64,000 nt of DNA, taken from contig NC_135258.1 of assembly GCF_964204865.1 (NCBI RefSeq), positions 18,330,916 to 18,394,915 on the forward strand, given 5' to 3'. Below are positions 1 to 13,602 of the stretch, one piece after another (position 1 is the stretch's first letter; each line of letters opens with the position of its first letter). The position numbers and the translations under genes are program-made. Under the pieces are notes generated by a model. It was not told the DNA's origin. It saw only the letters and a program-made list of their open reading frames with translations, and did not search any database. Origin of the DNA: Styela clava. Its lineage: Eukaryota; Chordata; Ascidiacea; Stolidobranchia; Styelidae.

Positions 1-151
1 ACTAAGTTGATGGATGAAAATCCAAAATAATCGTGTGAGGATTTATATTGGGTTCGAATTTATTACAAGCAATAACGTTATAGAATGTCTATCCTTCGGC
101 AGCAAAATGACAAAAAAAAACTCCTTTTATTTTAAAGACAAGTTTATATAA

Positions 152-311
152 GTGTAAATGTTCACGGGTGCAAATATACGCAGGTGCAAACATATATGGG
201 TGTAGACGTGTATGCGTGAAAATGTCCATGAGTGCAAATGTTAAGTGTGCAAATGTACACATGTGTAAATGAGGGTAAAAATATACGTTGTTGCAAATGT
301 TCGTGGATGCA
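152..311. repeat. Degenerate 16-bp minisatellite
   Basis: About ten diverged copies of a GTGCAAATGTACACGG-like unit run head to tail, with spacing drifting between 13 and 18 bases. A 60-codon open frame starts inside it and is explained by the repeat. No gene is visible in the first 1.2 kb. Confidence 0.7.
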
Positions 312-1006
312 AAGTTAATGGAACCGCTGCATCTCTGACACTGAATATTGCGCTGAAATACATATTAAATACTGACAACAATATCAATCTTCTATCCTTT
401 CTGCGTGTGTTGGAAGGTTATAATGACGAGAGTCCATGGTTTGAAACTTGATTCAACTTTTTCATGTACCGCCTGCAACGCGTATGCAATTTTGACTTTT
501 ATTATAAAAGTTCTCAGGTTTCATTTGCGTATAGAGAAAAAAGTAGAAAAATACTGATATATATATAATATATATAAAATGTTAGCTTTTTTACATTATA
601 ATTGAATTGTATGTCTACAAATTTACTGCGTTTTCCAAATTTTTAGAAAATATACATGACGTCAAATCAACAATTTTTTAATTTGAAAAATATAAGTACA
701 GACTATGTAATATTAGTAAGAATAAACTCAGGTATAAATTGCTTTTATGCCGTTGCTATTAGAACGTAAACATACTGAAACTGAAAGGTGTATAATACAA
801 CTTGATTCCTTGATTCAGTTCCTTGGTCTTATGATGCTGTAATCGGGTTCGGGTTGGACATCTGGAGTTTGCGATTTCGCCAACCCCGTTACTAAAATTA
901 CAAATTTCCTTTATATTGATTCTCGCTATGCAGTTGGTCTTGAATATTTCATGTAACGAATATATTAAACAGGGCTTCAAATGAAAAATAATTCAAAATT
1001 AACAGT

Positions 1007-1043
1007 CTACCAAGGTATCTCTGTATTAATAACACCTTGGTAG
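1007..1043. repeat. Perfect 10-bp stem hairpin
   Basis: CTACCAAGGT at 1007-1016 is exactly inverted as ACCTTGGTAG at 1034-1043, with a 17-base AT-rich loop. It is too short to name and could be a small foldback or the trace of an element end. Confidence 0.5.
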
Positions 1044-1208
1044 TTGAACGACTCGATACGAGAACAATTTTGTGGTCGACCAAAAATTATAGTCGAAAAT
1101 GCCGCGGTACTAGAACGGAAATTCAGAGCTCGAACACCCGAGCGCGCCTCCTATAGTGAGATAGCGTCACCCGAACCGCGCATCTCGGCTGCCTCTTGGC
1201 CATTCAAC

Positions 1209-1400
1209 AAGAGAGCTATGCTCAAATATATATATGGATACGGAGGCTAAAACGAAATAGTACAGGTATTCAATTTGTCACATGAAGTAGACTATCGGTA
1301 CGGCAATCACGGCTAACGCGTAAGCGGAACCGTCATAGGGTGCGTGATTTTTGATGACGTCCTCGCACACAAAAAACGAATCCCATAAAAATCACATACA
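1209..1400 (+). repeat. Dispersed repeat family A, copy 1 (partial)
   Basis: It begins CAAGAGAGCTATGCTCA and later carries GATGACGTC followed by an A-rich stretch and ATCCCATA. The same ordered blocks occur near 3.2 kb. Related ends occur near 11.2-11.6, 23.9 and 55.9 kb. It looks like a non-autonomous interspersed element, class not determined. Confidence 0.5.
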
Positions 1401-3150
1401 TTTGCTCAAACGTACAGTAACTTATACAAAATGTTTTATTTTTATTTTATCTTTATTATGTTTTGTCTCTGTTATGTACACATTTAAATAAATATTGTTG
1501 TTTAGATACACGTTTTGTTAATATTTTAGGTATTTTGACATGCGTAATTACGAATTGAAATAATTACCATTGTTTCTTACGACAAAAACGTTTCGGTGCT
1601 CGAACAAATCGACTACCGACACCAATCCGGAATGAATTATGTTTGACTACTGAGTGATCACATTTCTAAAGCGCTCTACTCACACAAAGTTGTTGATCCC
1701 GGTTCCCATTCGTAATATTATCCATGAACTGATTTCATTCCGTCATGAATATTTAGCAGTTTTAATTTGAAATTCAAATAATATTAAATATTTTCTATGA
1801 CGTTTTACCCATTTGAACGATGGAAATAAGTTTACCACAGTAGTGAAAATTAGCTCCATTATGTGGGAGGCTATATACATTAAAATAGTTGGTTTTAACT
1901 TTCAAGACTTGCTGTAATCAGAAGCCACAATTATAAATAATTGGTTATTGTTGGAGTATTGAAAGTATATCAAATAAAAACTTGTGAAATGAAGTTGGTA
2001 ATAAATCTAACGCAAGTACCTAAAAAAGTAGCGTTTCTAAGATTTCCAAACGATATGTACATTTTAAAAGGTATGTATGCATTTTCTTCAACGCAAAAAT
2101 AACATGGACATGGTAGGAAAATACAGACGGAAAAAGACACTGGAGACTTTCTCTCTCTGTTTTGCTACGAAGGTGGAAAGGCATGACGTAGTTTCGACTT
2201 ATAGTACAATGGACGTAGCGACTGCTGCCATTTATTGAACTAACACCTTATCTGGCATAGCAAATGTACGTACGAAGATGCCGTCTTCCCGCCTGGTTTC
2301 AACTTCCTCCGGTGAAATGACTGAAGGAGTTGAGAAATCGACTTTTCAAACATCGCCAATTTGTAAATACATCGTAACTCGCATTATTTGTACTCAGTTG
2401 ATAATTGAAACCCACCCACATGCTGTATCACACCTGATTTAGGCATGACGATTCTTTTAGCACTGAGAAGGAAGATTAGACAATTTAAATATTACGCTTG
2501 ATTGTAGATTACGCTCTAGTCTTGTCTAATTATTACTGTACAATAACTTTAAAATGTAGCTAACGTAATCAATTCGGTATTAAAAGTCACTATTGACATT
2601 CCAGCACCAGAATTCAACAGGTAAAGGTGCGGACGCAATAAGTTAAAACGTTTTCGGTTTATTTTGCAATATTTCAATTTTAGTGAGTGGCAATAATTGG
2701 CCGTTAGGCCTTGTAATGCTTTGTTTATCCACTCCTTACTATGCTATTAAAGACGTACTTCTTATAATAAAATGATCTTAGTTTATTTGTTCGAATTTAA
2801 CAGCATCTGATCTGTATCAAAATGAAATTATCAAGTTTTGTTACACTTCTCAGTTGAAGGTCATCCACCAAACGATATTGCCATAAATAGGTATTGTTAA
2901 CTGATGAGTTGATTTGTATTAGTTATTTCGCCTACGCTTAATGTATCTAAGTGACCGAAAAGCCACGACATCACTAGTTTTGCCTTTCCTCTGATCGAAT
3001 GAAAATATGAATATGAGAGAGCATAAATATCAGAGAATCTCTCTCGTTTCCACTGTGGCATGAAATGTTAAAAATTAAAAAACTGACTGTGACACGAAAA
3101 GTTTTAAAAAGAGTCAACCAGAAATAAGCAAATACCATATTAAATTAACC
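1401..3150. other. Intergenic, no gene recognised
   Basis: AT-rich sequence with no long frame, no recognisable protein homology and no tRNA-like fold that I could see. Short frames here lack codon structure or neighbouring splice signals. Confidence 0.5.
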
Positions 3151-3451
3151 GAGCAATGCTTAAATATATGGACACGAAGTCCAAAACGTAGTAGCATCAA
3201 ATCTTTAACAGTACCGGTCTGACCACGAGATCGCTCAAATGCGATCACGGAACCAGGGCACCGTGCGAATTTTTTAATCCTGATGACGTCTCCACACACA
3301 CATTTAATAAAACAAAATCCCATAGAGCCTACATAAATTCTTGAAATGAATGAAAGTAATAGCCTTTTAGCTACCACAACAACAATCTTTAACCACTGAA
3401 TATTTCAAAGCAATGAGTCCAGTAGAAAATGAGAAAAGAGATTTCTTTCGT
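3151..3451 (+). repeat. Dispersed repeat family A, copy 2
   Basis: It opens GAGCAATGCTTAAATATATG then GGACACG. It contains GATGACGTC with an ATCCCATAGAG block, and ends with ATCTTTAACCACTGAATATTT and a GAGAAAAGAGATTTC block. The last two blocks match the copy at 55.9 kb in the same order and orientation. An 87-codon minus-strand frame inside it is incidental. Confidence 0.6.
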
Positions 3452-3638
3452 TAGAAGCGTTTTGCTACATATATATTTATACAGCATAAGCCTTAAATAA
3501 ATATGGCGCATTACTGGATGCAAAGAGTACATATAAATCGTTTTGCAAAATTGCTGTTTATCTTGTTGCTGTGGCAGTTAATTCCTAGTTTATGGTTGGG
3601 AAAATCGCTCCAATTACCAACTGATTTCAAACTTTCAG

Positions 3639-3716
3639 TACTTGATGGCTACTAAGATGGCTATTACGCAATGAAAGCAGTGCACAGAAAAACTTATACT
3701 TTCGGACCAGTTGTAC
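3639..3716 (+). pseudogene. Relic carboxypeptidase exon 8
   Basis: After an acceptor-like TTTCAG, the translation resembles exon 8 of the two intact carboxypeptidase genes downstream, with AMKAVHRKTYTFGP aligning to their AMKSVHGKYYEWGP segment. One base appears lost near 3668, which breaks the frame just before this motif. I found no other exon of this copy nearby, so it is best read as the last trace of a third member of the tandem family. The match is short and was made by eye. Confidence 0.55.
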
Positions 3717-6700
3717 GTATTTTTCCTAATTATCTTACTTTATTAGTTTACTTTATTATCTTACTTGAAACCAAATTATAATATTGTGAAATTGTTATCT
3801 TTATTCCTAAAAATCAACTAATAATAACTACCTCTCCGTCACGAGCTCGTGATGTATTTGTTGTGTTGTATTATCAGGATTTATTTTAAAAATTCGTCAG
3901 TTTTAGTCTTCCCGTTTTTATATGACCGAATTCTCAAAAAGCTTATTCTGTAATAGACATCAAACAACAATGAGGTTATTATTACATCTCGTTGAAGTAG
4001 TCCTAATTCGAATGTATTTTCTCATATTTCAAACCAATATTGGATTTGTGCCATGTCTAGGATATTAAACAGCTAAAACTTTTCATATTTTTGTCGCAGT
4101 GTAAAATTTTATTCACAAATATAATATAATGTGTACTGGATCATTTTACATTCTACAGTGTTTTATTGCAGTAATAACTCGCTGTTTTCTAGTAAATCAC
4201 GTGAACAAAGCATGCCTTGGGAAGTTCCAACATTTTCTGATCAATGGAATAAAGCTCAGTAAAGAAATAAAGGGATGTAAATGCTGCATTTTTCAATAAT
4301 ACCCATTTGCACGTTGCATAACCACATTTAGATGGAAACATTAAAATAACAACTTGAACTCATGTCGTACTCCCGATGTGTAATACGTGGAAGAAATATC
4401 TAATGTTAAATTACGTTGGTCTTCTTAAGTCAAATATCTAGTTATATGACCACCAAGAACATGCACCCCAGGAAAAGGATTTCGAATCAACGGGCTACGG
4501 ATGATTTTGTTCATCCATTGCAAATACTTGTTTAGTCGATATTGATAATTTCAATATCAACTTGATGGATTCTGTGAATATTGTCTTCTAACTGATAAAC
4601 GAATTAAATATTGTCGCGGGTTTGGAATATATCTAAAGCATCTGTTTTTTTTCATCTATAGTTTTGTTTTCAGTTTTATTGCAATTAGTGAAAAGTCATA
4701 ATTAGGTGTGTGCAAAATGATACTTATGTGAAGTGCTTATCTTTGTTGTTTTTGTATCAAAGCTCTAATGCACATATCCGGTATGCCACTGAACTCATCG
4801 ATCACTGTTTTAATACTACTACTAGAACCTATTCAGAAGTGGAAGATAAATATTCCAAGTACAATGGGGGCACACGTGAATGTCAAGAAGAGATGTACGT
4901 TTATGAATACATGATTTATCACGCAAAAGTCTTTTCGGAGCAACTCATACTCACTCCAAAATAAGACAAGATGCAAACACTTTTTGGGAGAGAAAGGCTC
5001 AAGTGATTGATTACCCGAAGCTAGAATGAATGACTTTTCTTGAAAGAGAAACTGTTGCCAGAAACAACTCATACCGATAATGCCCTAATCCATTCTAATG
5101 TTTTGAATCTATCATCTTTATATTATACACACATGGTTCTACCAATGCAAAAGCATAGAAAAACAATCGGTAGCTGGTGTTCTTCCAGTAAATCTAATCA
5201 GTAGCAGATACTATTAATGTTTAAAATGTTGCCCCTTCCAAGTAAAATGAATTGAAAAGTCATGTGGTTCGTATGCTATGTAAATAAGAAAAATAATTGT
5301 AATAATTTGCGAAGCATTTGTATACCAAAAAACAACAGTATAGGCTGGTATATATATATTTGGTTGAGTCAATAGCGCCTCATTCCTACTTTTTCTATTT
5401 GTCGAGCATGTCATGGATATGCATAAGCTTCGCGCATTCCACGCTTATAAGTATAAAAACAAACGAATATAGCAGTTTATTATAATATTGTACTTTTTTT
5501 ATTGTTCGTGAAGAATTTATATTAAAATGTTTTGAATCGAGGCTTGATTCAATACGACCTTTCATGTGATTACTGTAGTGACAAGGTTGTGTCGATGATC
5601 AAGCAAAAAGTATGAAGAAAAGTATTGAAACAATTCAAGACAATCAATCCATCGTGAAGTCATATCGAAAATGTTTTCGACTTAAGTCACTTAATTGATT
5701 TGTGTTTTTCGCTTTAATTTTGTAATTAACGTTTAGTAAAATCGATACAATAACATAAAAAAAACAAAGCAGGTGTAGTGGATTGGGCTAATAAAATAGG
5801 GGTAGACGGTGAAACGTAATGTAAAGAGGATAGAGACGAGGGAGACATATATATGTTATAGGAGGATTGTGTTTGCTTTGCGGGATACATGAAATGAACT
5901 CTCGATCATGATGATAGTGGAAAGGCAATAAAGCAAGATAAAACACACGACAATGACCAGTCAACACAATTAATTTTGCACCTGATAACATTTTAAATTA
6001 AGAGACACAAATGTACATGCCGTTAAAGCACTCTAAATCATGTTTTGAATAAAAGTTGCTGCTAAATTCCGTTGGTGACAAATTTTAATAATAATAAACG
6101 AGAACATCAAACAAATTGAATAGACAACAAACTTTGTTGTTGATTTTGCACAGAAATTCATTTCATCTCTTTTTCAATTTAACCAGCTTTACAATTTTAT
6201 GGTGTATATAACACAGTAACGTTGCTTTGTCATTGTCAATTGATTTGCCACAATTCTGTAAATGCTTCAAAAATTGCAGCTAGGCTGTGAATGATGAAGA
6301 ATCAGTTTCAACATCTATTTGTGCTTATCAAGATTTTGCTGGTTCTTGGTTCAAATACGGAAGAAATAAACTATCGTGGGTAAGTATAATACCTAAACTT
6401 TTTATCATGTTTTTACACAGTGACAAAAATCTGAGATTTGGAAAAAGCAAAATGTACTTAGAACCGAATACATTTAATTTAGATATTATTTTTTTCGACG
6501 ACAATGCAACATTCCTGGTTGCGTATGGAGTTATCGATGCTAGAAAATCAGTTTTTGAAAAAAAAAAAAAAAATGATGGATTGATGATACTACACAAATA
6601 AATTGATCTAGTTTTAGTTTAATAATTTTCCTAATTTCGGACATTTTAGCCCCCAAGTATGGCGAATTATCCCCAATTCAGAACATGATTCGAACTCAAA

Positions 6701-6731
6701 GAAATTGGGGATATCTATAAGGTATTTACCA
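3717..6731. other. Intergenic, no supported gene
   Basis: AT-rich. Two frames were examined. One at 4710-4964 (84 codons) has no family resemblance. One at 6287-6601 includes a stretch ending at a GTAAGT donor near 6379 and could in principle hold an exon, but has no recognisable partner exon. Neither is annotated as a gene. Confidence 0.4.
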
Positions 6732-8225
6732 GTGGCGGCGCGTGGTCATTTTGACAACCGGGGCAAGCTACTGCGGGACCAAGTCACCCCCATCTACGGG
6801 GACAGGATGAGCGCTGTAAGTTCTCCCATCATTTTATGAGTATAAAAACCATTCCATCGGTAACAACCAATCGGCAAAAGCGACAATTTTTAACGATAAG
6901 AAAGTGTCTTTAAAACCGGTCCAAGTCAAGGGATTAATAAATATAGACATAGTTTATTTTGAAACCTCTTTCAAAAGGAAAGGCAATATTTACCCAGATA
7001 AATACAATGACATATTAACAGAAACTTCGGGAAAGCAGACAAAACCTAAAATAAGGTTTAAAACGTTACTATGAAGAAAGGAAAGGTAATGCAAAGATAA
7101 GGACATGCGTCGCTCACTCATAGATATATATGCTGCTAGACTTCTACTGCTTGAACATATATGCAACACGCCGCGGTTTCTTGGAAGCAAAATGCTCAAT
7201 AACGCGCTGATTAAAGTCATGCATCCCAGAAATAACGTCTCTGTGAATGGATAAAACAGCCAAGGAATTTAATCTATCTTGCTTCATTGTGTTTCTGGGA
7301 TACGTTTTAATACGCTTCAGCGTGCTGAATGTTCGCTCTGACTTCTGAGTCGACGGAAGAAATAGGCGTCGTCAAAATGATGTCCAGAAATTTTGCAGAC
7401 GCCGCAAAGGTAGTTACTAGAGTGTTATCTATGAGGAACCCATAGAGCGCGCAAGTTGATGTGATGTTCAAAAAAGTTTGATTGGTGTATATACATCGCA
7501 ATTCATTTTCCAATTTACTCACGTTTATCATGGGGTAAAATTTGGAGACAGTAGCCAACAAATGGATGGGAAATTGACGTGCAAATTTTGAAAAATGTTT
7601 GGGGTTCATCAAAGAGAACGCGGCAAAGTGTTCAGTGCGCAGACGATCGCCTATTTGATTCACCAGAATGTCACAGCATTCCTTTGCAGACAAAATCAAA
7701 CGCTGCGTTGTTTGCCCGCGGCGTAAAGAAGCACTCCATGTGTCATCTTCTAGCAGACGCTTTAGACCTGCCGCCTCCCTCACAGAGCGTTCGTCCCAAA
7801 CCGGAGAGCTCTGAATGTCATTGAAACACTCAATGAGCTCAGACCTAATTTCGGACACGCCCTGCACCACGCGTGCACAAGCCAATTCCAACGTGTTGGT
7901 GCACAAGCTGGGAGACGGCGGCTACATATCTGGCGAAGGAGGTTAGAGCGCTTCGGCGAAACGGAAAAAAAATGAAGTAAACCCCGGAACATTTGCAAAA
8001 AATATACGGACGAGAGGGGTATCAAGACACATATTTTTAATAACGAGGTTAAATTGGTGTGCATAACAATGTAAAAAATGCGCATGAGGAAAATCTTCTT
8101 TTATATAAACTTGAACACCATGTCTCGACCCACTCATGACTGCCGCGCCGTCATAAGTTTGAGCTATCAATTTTGACTTCGCGTTGTAAGGCTGTAACAC
8201 TTCTTTCAGTACAGAAGTAATATTT
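6732..8225 (-). mobile_element. 5'-truncated hAT element
   Basis: The 3' end starts at CAGTGGCGGCGCGTGG (6732), a terminal sequence typical of hAT transposons. Transposase remnants follow on the minus strand. Homology stops near 8225, so the 5' part, including the N-terminal transposase region and the other terminal repeat, is missing and no target duplication can be checked. Confidence 0.65.
7144..8223 (-). pseudogene. hAT transposase remnant (ZMYM1/DUF4371-like)
   Basis: Read on the minus strand, the fragment opens with the RNase H-like core signature AQTYDGAAVMSG and HCYAHQFNLV. It continues through a TRWN segment near 7890 and a long helical stretch. It ends with the hAT dimerisation motif SERTFSTLKRIK followed by RNTMKQDRLNSLAVLSIHRD, and a stop at 7144-7146. 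The reading frame changes at least three times, near 7950, 7890 and 7340, so the protein cannot be made. Family assignment rests on these motifs; the gene is a broken transposon copy, not a host ZMYM1. Confidence 0.75.
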
Positions 8226-9242
8226 AAAAAAAATTATCGAATCGAAAGGACTGAATATTCAAATTAAAGTAGCTGATATATCATATTTTACTCACACTCT
8301 AACGATTTGTTCCAATATAGGGTGATATTGACGTAAAATCATTGTGCTCATTAACTGAAATCTTAGTTCAAGAGTATGTCAAATAAAAGCGCACAGAAGA
8401 TCGCAATTATTTCCATTTATGAAGTGTAATAAAACTCACAGCATAATTGTGAATATTGAAAGTGAATAGAAGTGGATAATAAGATTTGATGATATACCAA
8501 ACGTTTATATGCTATCAAAATGTAAGCAACCACAGTGCATATTGAAATATATTTGGAGGATTTCATTTATTCAAAAGACGTTAAACAAATAAACCCAAAT
8601 AAATAAAATCCCGTATAATCATTACTCACACAATTGTACGTTACACGGACGCAATTGGAACAAAACTTTTTCAACGACTTCTCCATTGTCATTAGCAAAT
8701 ACTGTTTCTATTCAGGAGTTGTTTTCAAAACTATTACAGAATCGCCGCTGCCTATGCCCACATGACTGAAGTCTCATAATTGTGACTTTTTGATTCCGTG
8801 ATATAACATAAAAGATTGTTTAATTAATAACGGTATACGAAGAAAACGTGTCATAACGAATCCAAAACAAATCGCACTCAAAGTAGTTTAAAACGTTTTG
8901 AACTTGTGTAGATTTCTGTGCAGTACATACTTAGCTCATAGTTTTATTTACCTTTTGGCAAAGTAGTACGGTGATAATGTCAATTTGAGTAAGATGTTGA
9001 TTTTGAATGCGCTGGTTTACTAGAACCATTATAGTATGTAACCAGTATATGACAAGTAAAAGTAGTTTGAACTCGCCTATTTGATCAATTTATCTTAAAA
9101 CGCAGCGACAATGGGTATTCATTCGTTCGAAAACCAAAACGATATGAGATATTCAAAATGCAACGCGATCGATCCACCTGATTTTCTGTTTACATAAATG
9201 CTAGCAAAATCAGTTAAGTTATCGTTTGTGATAAAATTAGTG
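8226..9242. other. Upstream region of carboxypeptidase gene 1
   Basis: AT-rich spacer with no gene recognised. No clear TATA box was identified. An AATTAG dinucleotide acceptor-like site lies immediately before the start codon at 9243. Confidence 0.35.
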
Positions 9243-12200
9243 ATGTATAGAGCTCTTTTTATATTAGTTGCAATATATTTGGACACTTCCGTGGCCACTG
9301 ATACCAGATATCAAGAGTAAGTAATCATAGTTTACGAGAATGGAAATGGATTTAAAACAAATTATCCCGTTTAATAAGGTATTACTAAGAAGCTTGTTTT
9401 TTTTGCAAAATTTCGACTCGACAATAATGCCGAAATTATTGCTGAATTGGTTTTTATGCTGAAATTTAATTTTAACTAATAATACAGTAATACAAAAACA
9501 ATAGGATGCAAATCATTACCTAAAAATCATTCTCTTAAAAGTATTCTTTGGAAAAGTATATAGTGTGTAATATATATATTAAAAATGGCATACAACTTGA
9601 ATGAAAACTTAATCTGGTTACCGGCAGGCCCTTTAATATGCATCATTGTAGTAGAAATTATAGTCATGGATAGCACCGTGTTGCCCGTGCGTTCATTTTT
9701 ATAACACAAGGAAGGTTATTTGTACATATATTTATATATAATTCCCCCCCTTTATATTTAGTCATCAGGTATGGAGAATCATTCCAAACAGCAATGAAGA
9801 ATTGGATCATTTGAGAAACATGGGACATGCATTTCAGGTGATCATTGACTAAACACACAGTTTAGACACAATTTTCCAAAATACACACCCTTATCAAAAC
9901 TTCATTCTCAATTTCCTTTTGATGTTTTTCCTCTAATATAAGCATAAATCAATATGTATAGCATAAGTTTATCAGAATTTGAATGAAAAAGAGTTCATTA
10001 TATATACATTACAAAATACTTTAGTTTGCCCACTTGTATTGATTAATAACATTTCATTCCTTTTGTTTAGCTGGATTTCTGGCAAGATCCAATTGCAGTT
10101 GGCTCAGCAGTGGATGTTCGTGTGTCACCAAATCACATCGAAGAGCTAAAGAGATCGCTGGAAACCAGTGGGATATCTAAATATAAAGTTCATATATCTG
10201 ATGTACAGGCACTTATTGATGACGAAAAGTTGGGGGGAAAGTTCAATGAGAGAGCTTCAGCTGGGAGCCTTGCTAACTTCGTTTACTCAGAGTATCATCC
10301 ACCGGAAGAAGTAAATTTATTGTTTGAGTAGTTACACTGTAAATATATTAACGATAACATTTAACAATGCAAATCTCTGGTAGGCTCCTTTGGGATCAAC
10401 CATTGCCTGTAATTTTGTTTTACTTCGATATATTTTGTGAAATCGTCCATTCGAAGAGCCATTGCTTTACTGAATATTTCTTGTCCAGAGACACTTTTCG
10501 GTGATATTTTTAAACCGTAATTGATCCATTTATAATGAACCTTTTTACTGGTAGATATTCCAACTTGAATCTTTGTCAGACAAATTTTCATACCGGTATC
10601 ACGTAACACAACGTACGCTGTACCTCTCTGCTCTAAGATATAGAACGTGATTGTACATTTTATGTATATAAACAATATTTCTTTTTGGGTTGAAAATTAT
10701 TAATGAATAGTGAACTGAATTCAGTACACGGAAGGCATGTCATTACATTTTCAAATTGGCATTGAAATAGAACAAGAATAGTGCAATGCATTTTTTCCAG
10801 ATACACGAATGGATGGATTTAGTAATAGCTGAGCATGGAGAAATAGCAAGAAAAGAGCAATATGGAGTATCGTATGAAGGTAGACCATTGTATGTACTGA
10901 AGTTTCAAAAACGATCCAGCATGGTCAATCCAAAGCCAGTTATTTTTGTCGATGCATTGATTCATTGCAGAGAATGGATTACAGCTGCGTCTCTCTTGTT
11001 CATATTTAAAGAGGTAATGTTACATTATGTTGTTTACTATTGTTTGTTCCATAATTTATTTTAACTACAGGAATGTAGGCAAATGCGTGTAGTTAAACGA
11101 CTACACCATTGTCAATGAGAAGTAATCAGAGGATACGAAGTTTAGCACTACTCCAAATATCAACTAACACGCATGACTAAACATAGTTCGTGATAAGGGT
11201 CACACCACTCTTGTTTCTAACATTTATTGGACACGTTAGTGGACATAGCGATCGTTTCAATATTACGTTGTTGTTCTTGTTATTCGTCCTCATTATCATT
11301 GAAAAATCGCTTTTCTCTTGAAATACTGGACCAATTGCCTTGAAGTTCACATTGGTTAAAGATTGATTTTTTGCCAGAAGGCTATTTATTACTTTTATTT
11401 ATTTCTAAATTTCGTTCAAAATTTCGCTGTATTATTTTATGCATGGAAACACTGGTTGTCCGGTTTGATTCTATAAATTCCTGCTAAGCAAAACTCCAAG
11501 CAAAATTTTTTTGAGAGTACCCGTATCGTCAAAGGTAAGGACTGCTTCGCTCTAGTTAACGTGTCCATATATTTGAGCATTGCTCTATTGTTATATATAC
11601 ATAATATAGCCTAGTCCGTATTACATGGAATGCTTACGAAAATTGGAAGTTGATGAACTATGATCAATTGTAATTCCAAATCGTGCTCAATCGACTGTGA
11701 CAAAAGAATCAAACACAAAATGCCAGACTGGCTGATATTCAGGATATCTTATTAAACTCCATTTTCTCGCGTTAATGCTGGTTGTTGTTGCTTGATATGG
11801 ATATCTAAGTGCAAATTATTTTCCAGATGCTCAGGAATCCAAAATATACTCACATGATTGATGATGCTGATTGGTATTTTGTGCCCATGGTGAACATAGA
11901 TGGATATGCATACACCTGGACTGGGGTAATTTCGATTTGGAACAATAGCTATGCAAAAGCTTGTTTACGTCACCACTTACATCACCTTTCCTTTTATTTT
12001 TAAATTTTAATAAATTTAAATTTGTTGTTACAGGATAGATTGTGGAGGAAAACACGAACGACAGGTGCGAGCAGCCAATGTGATGGCGTTGACGCTAATC
12101 GAAATTGGGATAGCTATTGGTCGAGTAAGTGTTAGAAGAACAAAATTCATTTTTTTCTTATTTTATTTTACTACATCATGTAAATTTAACTTTTTATTGC

Positions 12201-13602
12201 TGAGTATGACTACAACTTTCTGAATATTCATCATTTCAAGAAATGCCCGAGAAGACTCCATTCTGGCAGTTGAATAATTCAGGAAGCCATTGGGAATGCT
12301 GTGATCCACCCTGATATACGTGGCCGGTCATGATTATTACAACCAATGCAAGATTCACAATATACTAAAGCCATTTATTTGTTCATTCAGCTATGTTTAT
12401 CAACGACTGGTTTATTTCTTTTCAGTATTGCGTTCCTATTACTTTCATTTCAATATATTTGATATTTTACTTCCTCTCAGTTACTTCGTCTCCGAACCCT
12501 TGTCAGTTTGATTTTCATGGAACGACGGCCAATTCAGAGCCCGAGATACGTCGTCTTGCAAATTACGTTTTGAGTTTAGGAAAAGGGAGAATTGATGCCT
12601 ACATATCTACTCACTCATTCTCACAGCTTATTCTTTATCCATACAATTATGCCGACATTCTCAGCAAAGATGACGAACTTCTGGTATGCCATTTTGCTAT
12701 AATAAAGAGTGGTTTAGATTTATAAACGTATTCGATGAGATGATGTGAATTTGCGAGTTTAGGCATTTTATTTATCAGGTGTTAGATCTAATACCAACAT
12801 CATTTTACAGGTTTATATTAGATAAACTTGTATTAATTCTGTAAATGGCCCGATATTTTTTTTAATTGGGATCCTTGTGATGAGAGCGAGTTTTAAAAAG
12901 TTGAAACTTCCCGTCATAATTTTCATATAAAACTTCACAAAAAAGCTGATATATATCTACTACGAAGGTAAAACTTCTTGCTTAATAGAAACTATATAAT
13001 AACATTCAAATCGTATTTATATTTCAGAATACTACAGGTAAAAAGATTCATGACGCAATGAAATCAGTTCATGGAAAATATTACGAATGGGGACCAGGAT
13101 CAACAACATTGTGTAAGTGGAAAACTTTAAAAAAAAATTAAATATTAATATTAAACAGCGAAACACTTAGAATGTTAATCGAAATGGTGTTACATTTATA
13201 TATAAGATTCAAGACTAGATTTATAGTGGTATTCACTATCAAGTCGTTATTTCAGCATTTCAGGACGAAACACTGTCACTTAATCATTAGCTCATATTGT
13301 GCACCTTCCAGTATATATACGTAATAATAGATCTGACATATGATTACATTTTTATAACCTAGTTTCTTTCCACTATAATAGCTCCACTTTATCTTTTTTG
13401 AATCACAGACCCATTTTCCGGTACAACCACAGATTGGACTTACGATGTGGCAGAAATTGTTCAATCTTACACATTTGAACTTCGAGATAAAGGTTTTTAT
13501 GCGTTTCTGCTTCCCGCTGACCAGATCATTCCTACTGGAGAAGAATATCTCGCTGGACTGGAAGCTCTCTTAGAGTACTTGAAGGGAATCCCCAGCAAAT
13601 AA
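9243..13602 (+). CDS. Pro-carboxypeptidase A-type (M14), gene 1
   Basis: Zinc metallopeptidase that should remove C-terminal residues after secretion and pro-peptide cleavage. Nine exons were placed: 9243-9316, 9762-9837, 10071-10310, 10801-11013, 11827-11925, 12034-12124, 12481-12683, 13028-13112, 13409-13602. They join in phase to 424 residues, the usual family length. The first 18 or so residues form a hydrophobic signal peptide, followed by an activation segment and the catalytic domain from about residue 115. Zinc ligands are H185 and E188 (HCRE) and H309 (STHS). GVDANRNWD supplies the substrate-carboxylate contacts. Y361 and E384 (FELRD) match Tyr248 and Glu270 of bovine carboxypeptidase A. 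The position of residue 255 is Thr, so neither the Asp of B-type nor the Arg of O-type enzymes is present; a neutral preference is an inference. A tandem paralogue follows 1.5 kb downstream. Confidence 0.9.
11221..11595 (-). repeat. Dispersed repeat family A copy in carboxypeptidase 1 intron 4
   Basis: In inverted orientation relative to the copies at 3.2 and 55.9 kb. It starts TTATTGGACACGTTAGTGGACA, cut here to its core TTGGACACGTTAGTGGACA, and carries the AATCGCTTTTCTCTTGAAA and TTGGTTAAAGAT blocks. It ends CGTGTCCATATATTTGAGCA. It is longer inside than the 55.9-kb copy. Confidence 0.55.

Noticed and set aside
4710..4964. 84-codon small gene
   Set aside because: No family resemblance, no supporting splice or promoter signals, and similar lengths arise by chance here.
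7307..8200. Host ZMYM1-like gene on the minus strand
   Set aside because: Repeated frameshifts, a hAT terminal sequence at 6732 and missing N-terminal part show a dead transposon copy.
12226..12480. Extra exon in carboxypeptidase gene 1 between exons 6 and 7
   Set aside because: The ATGCCCGAGAAG stretch reads into stops, and joining exon 6 directly to 12481 gives the family sequence in phase.
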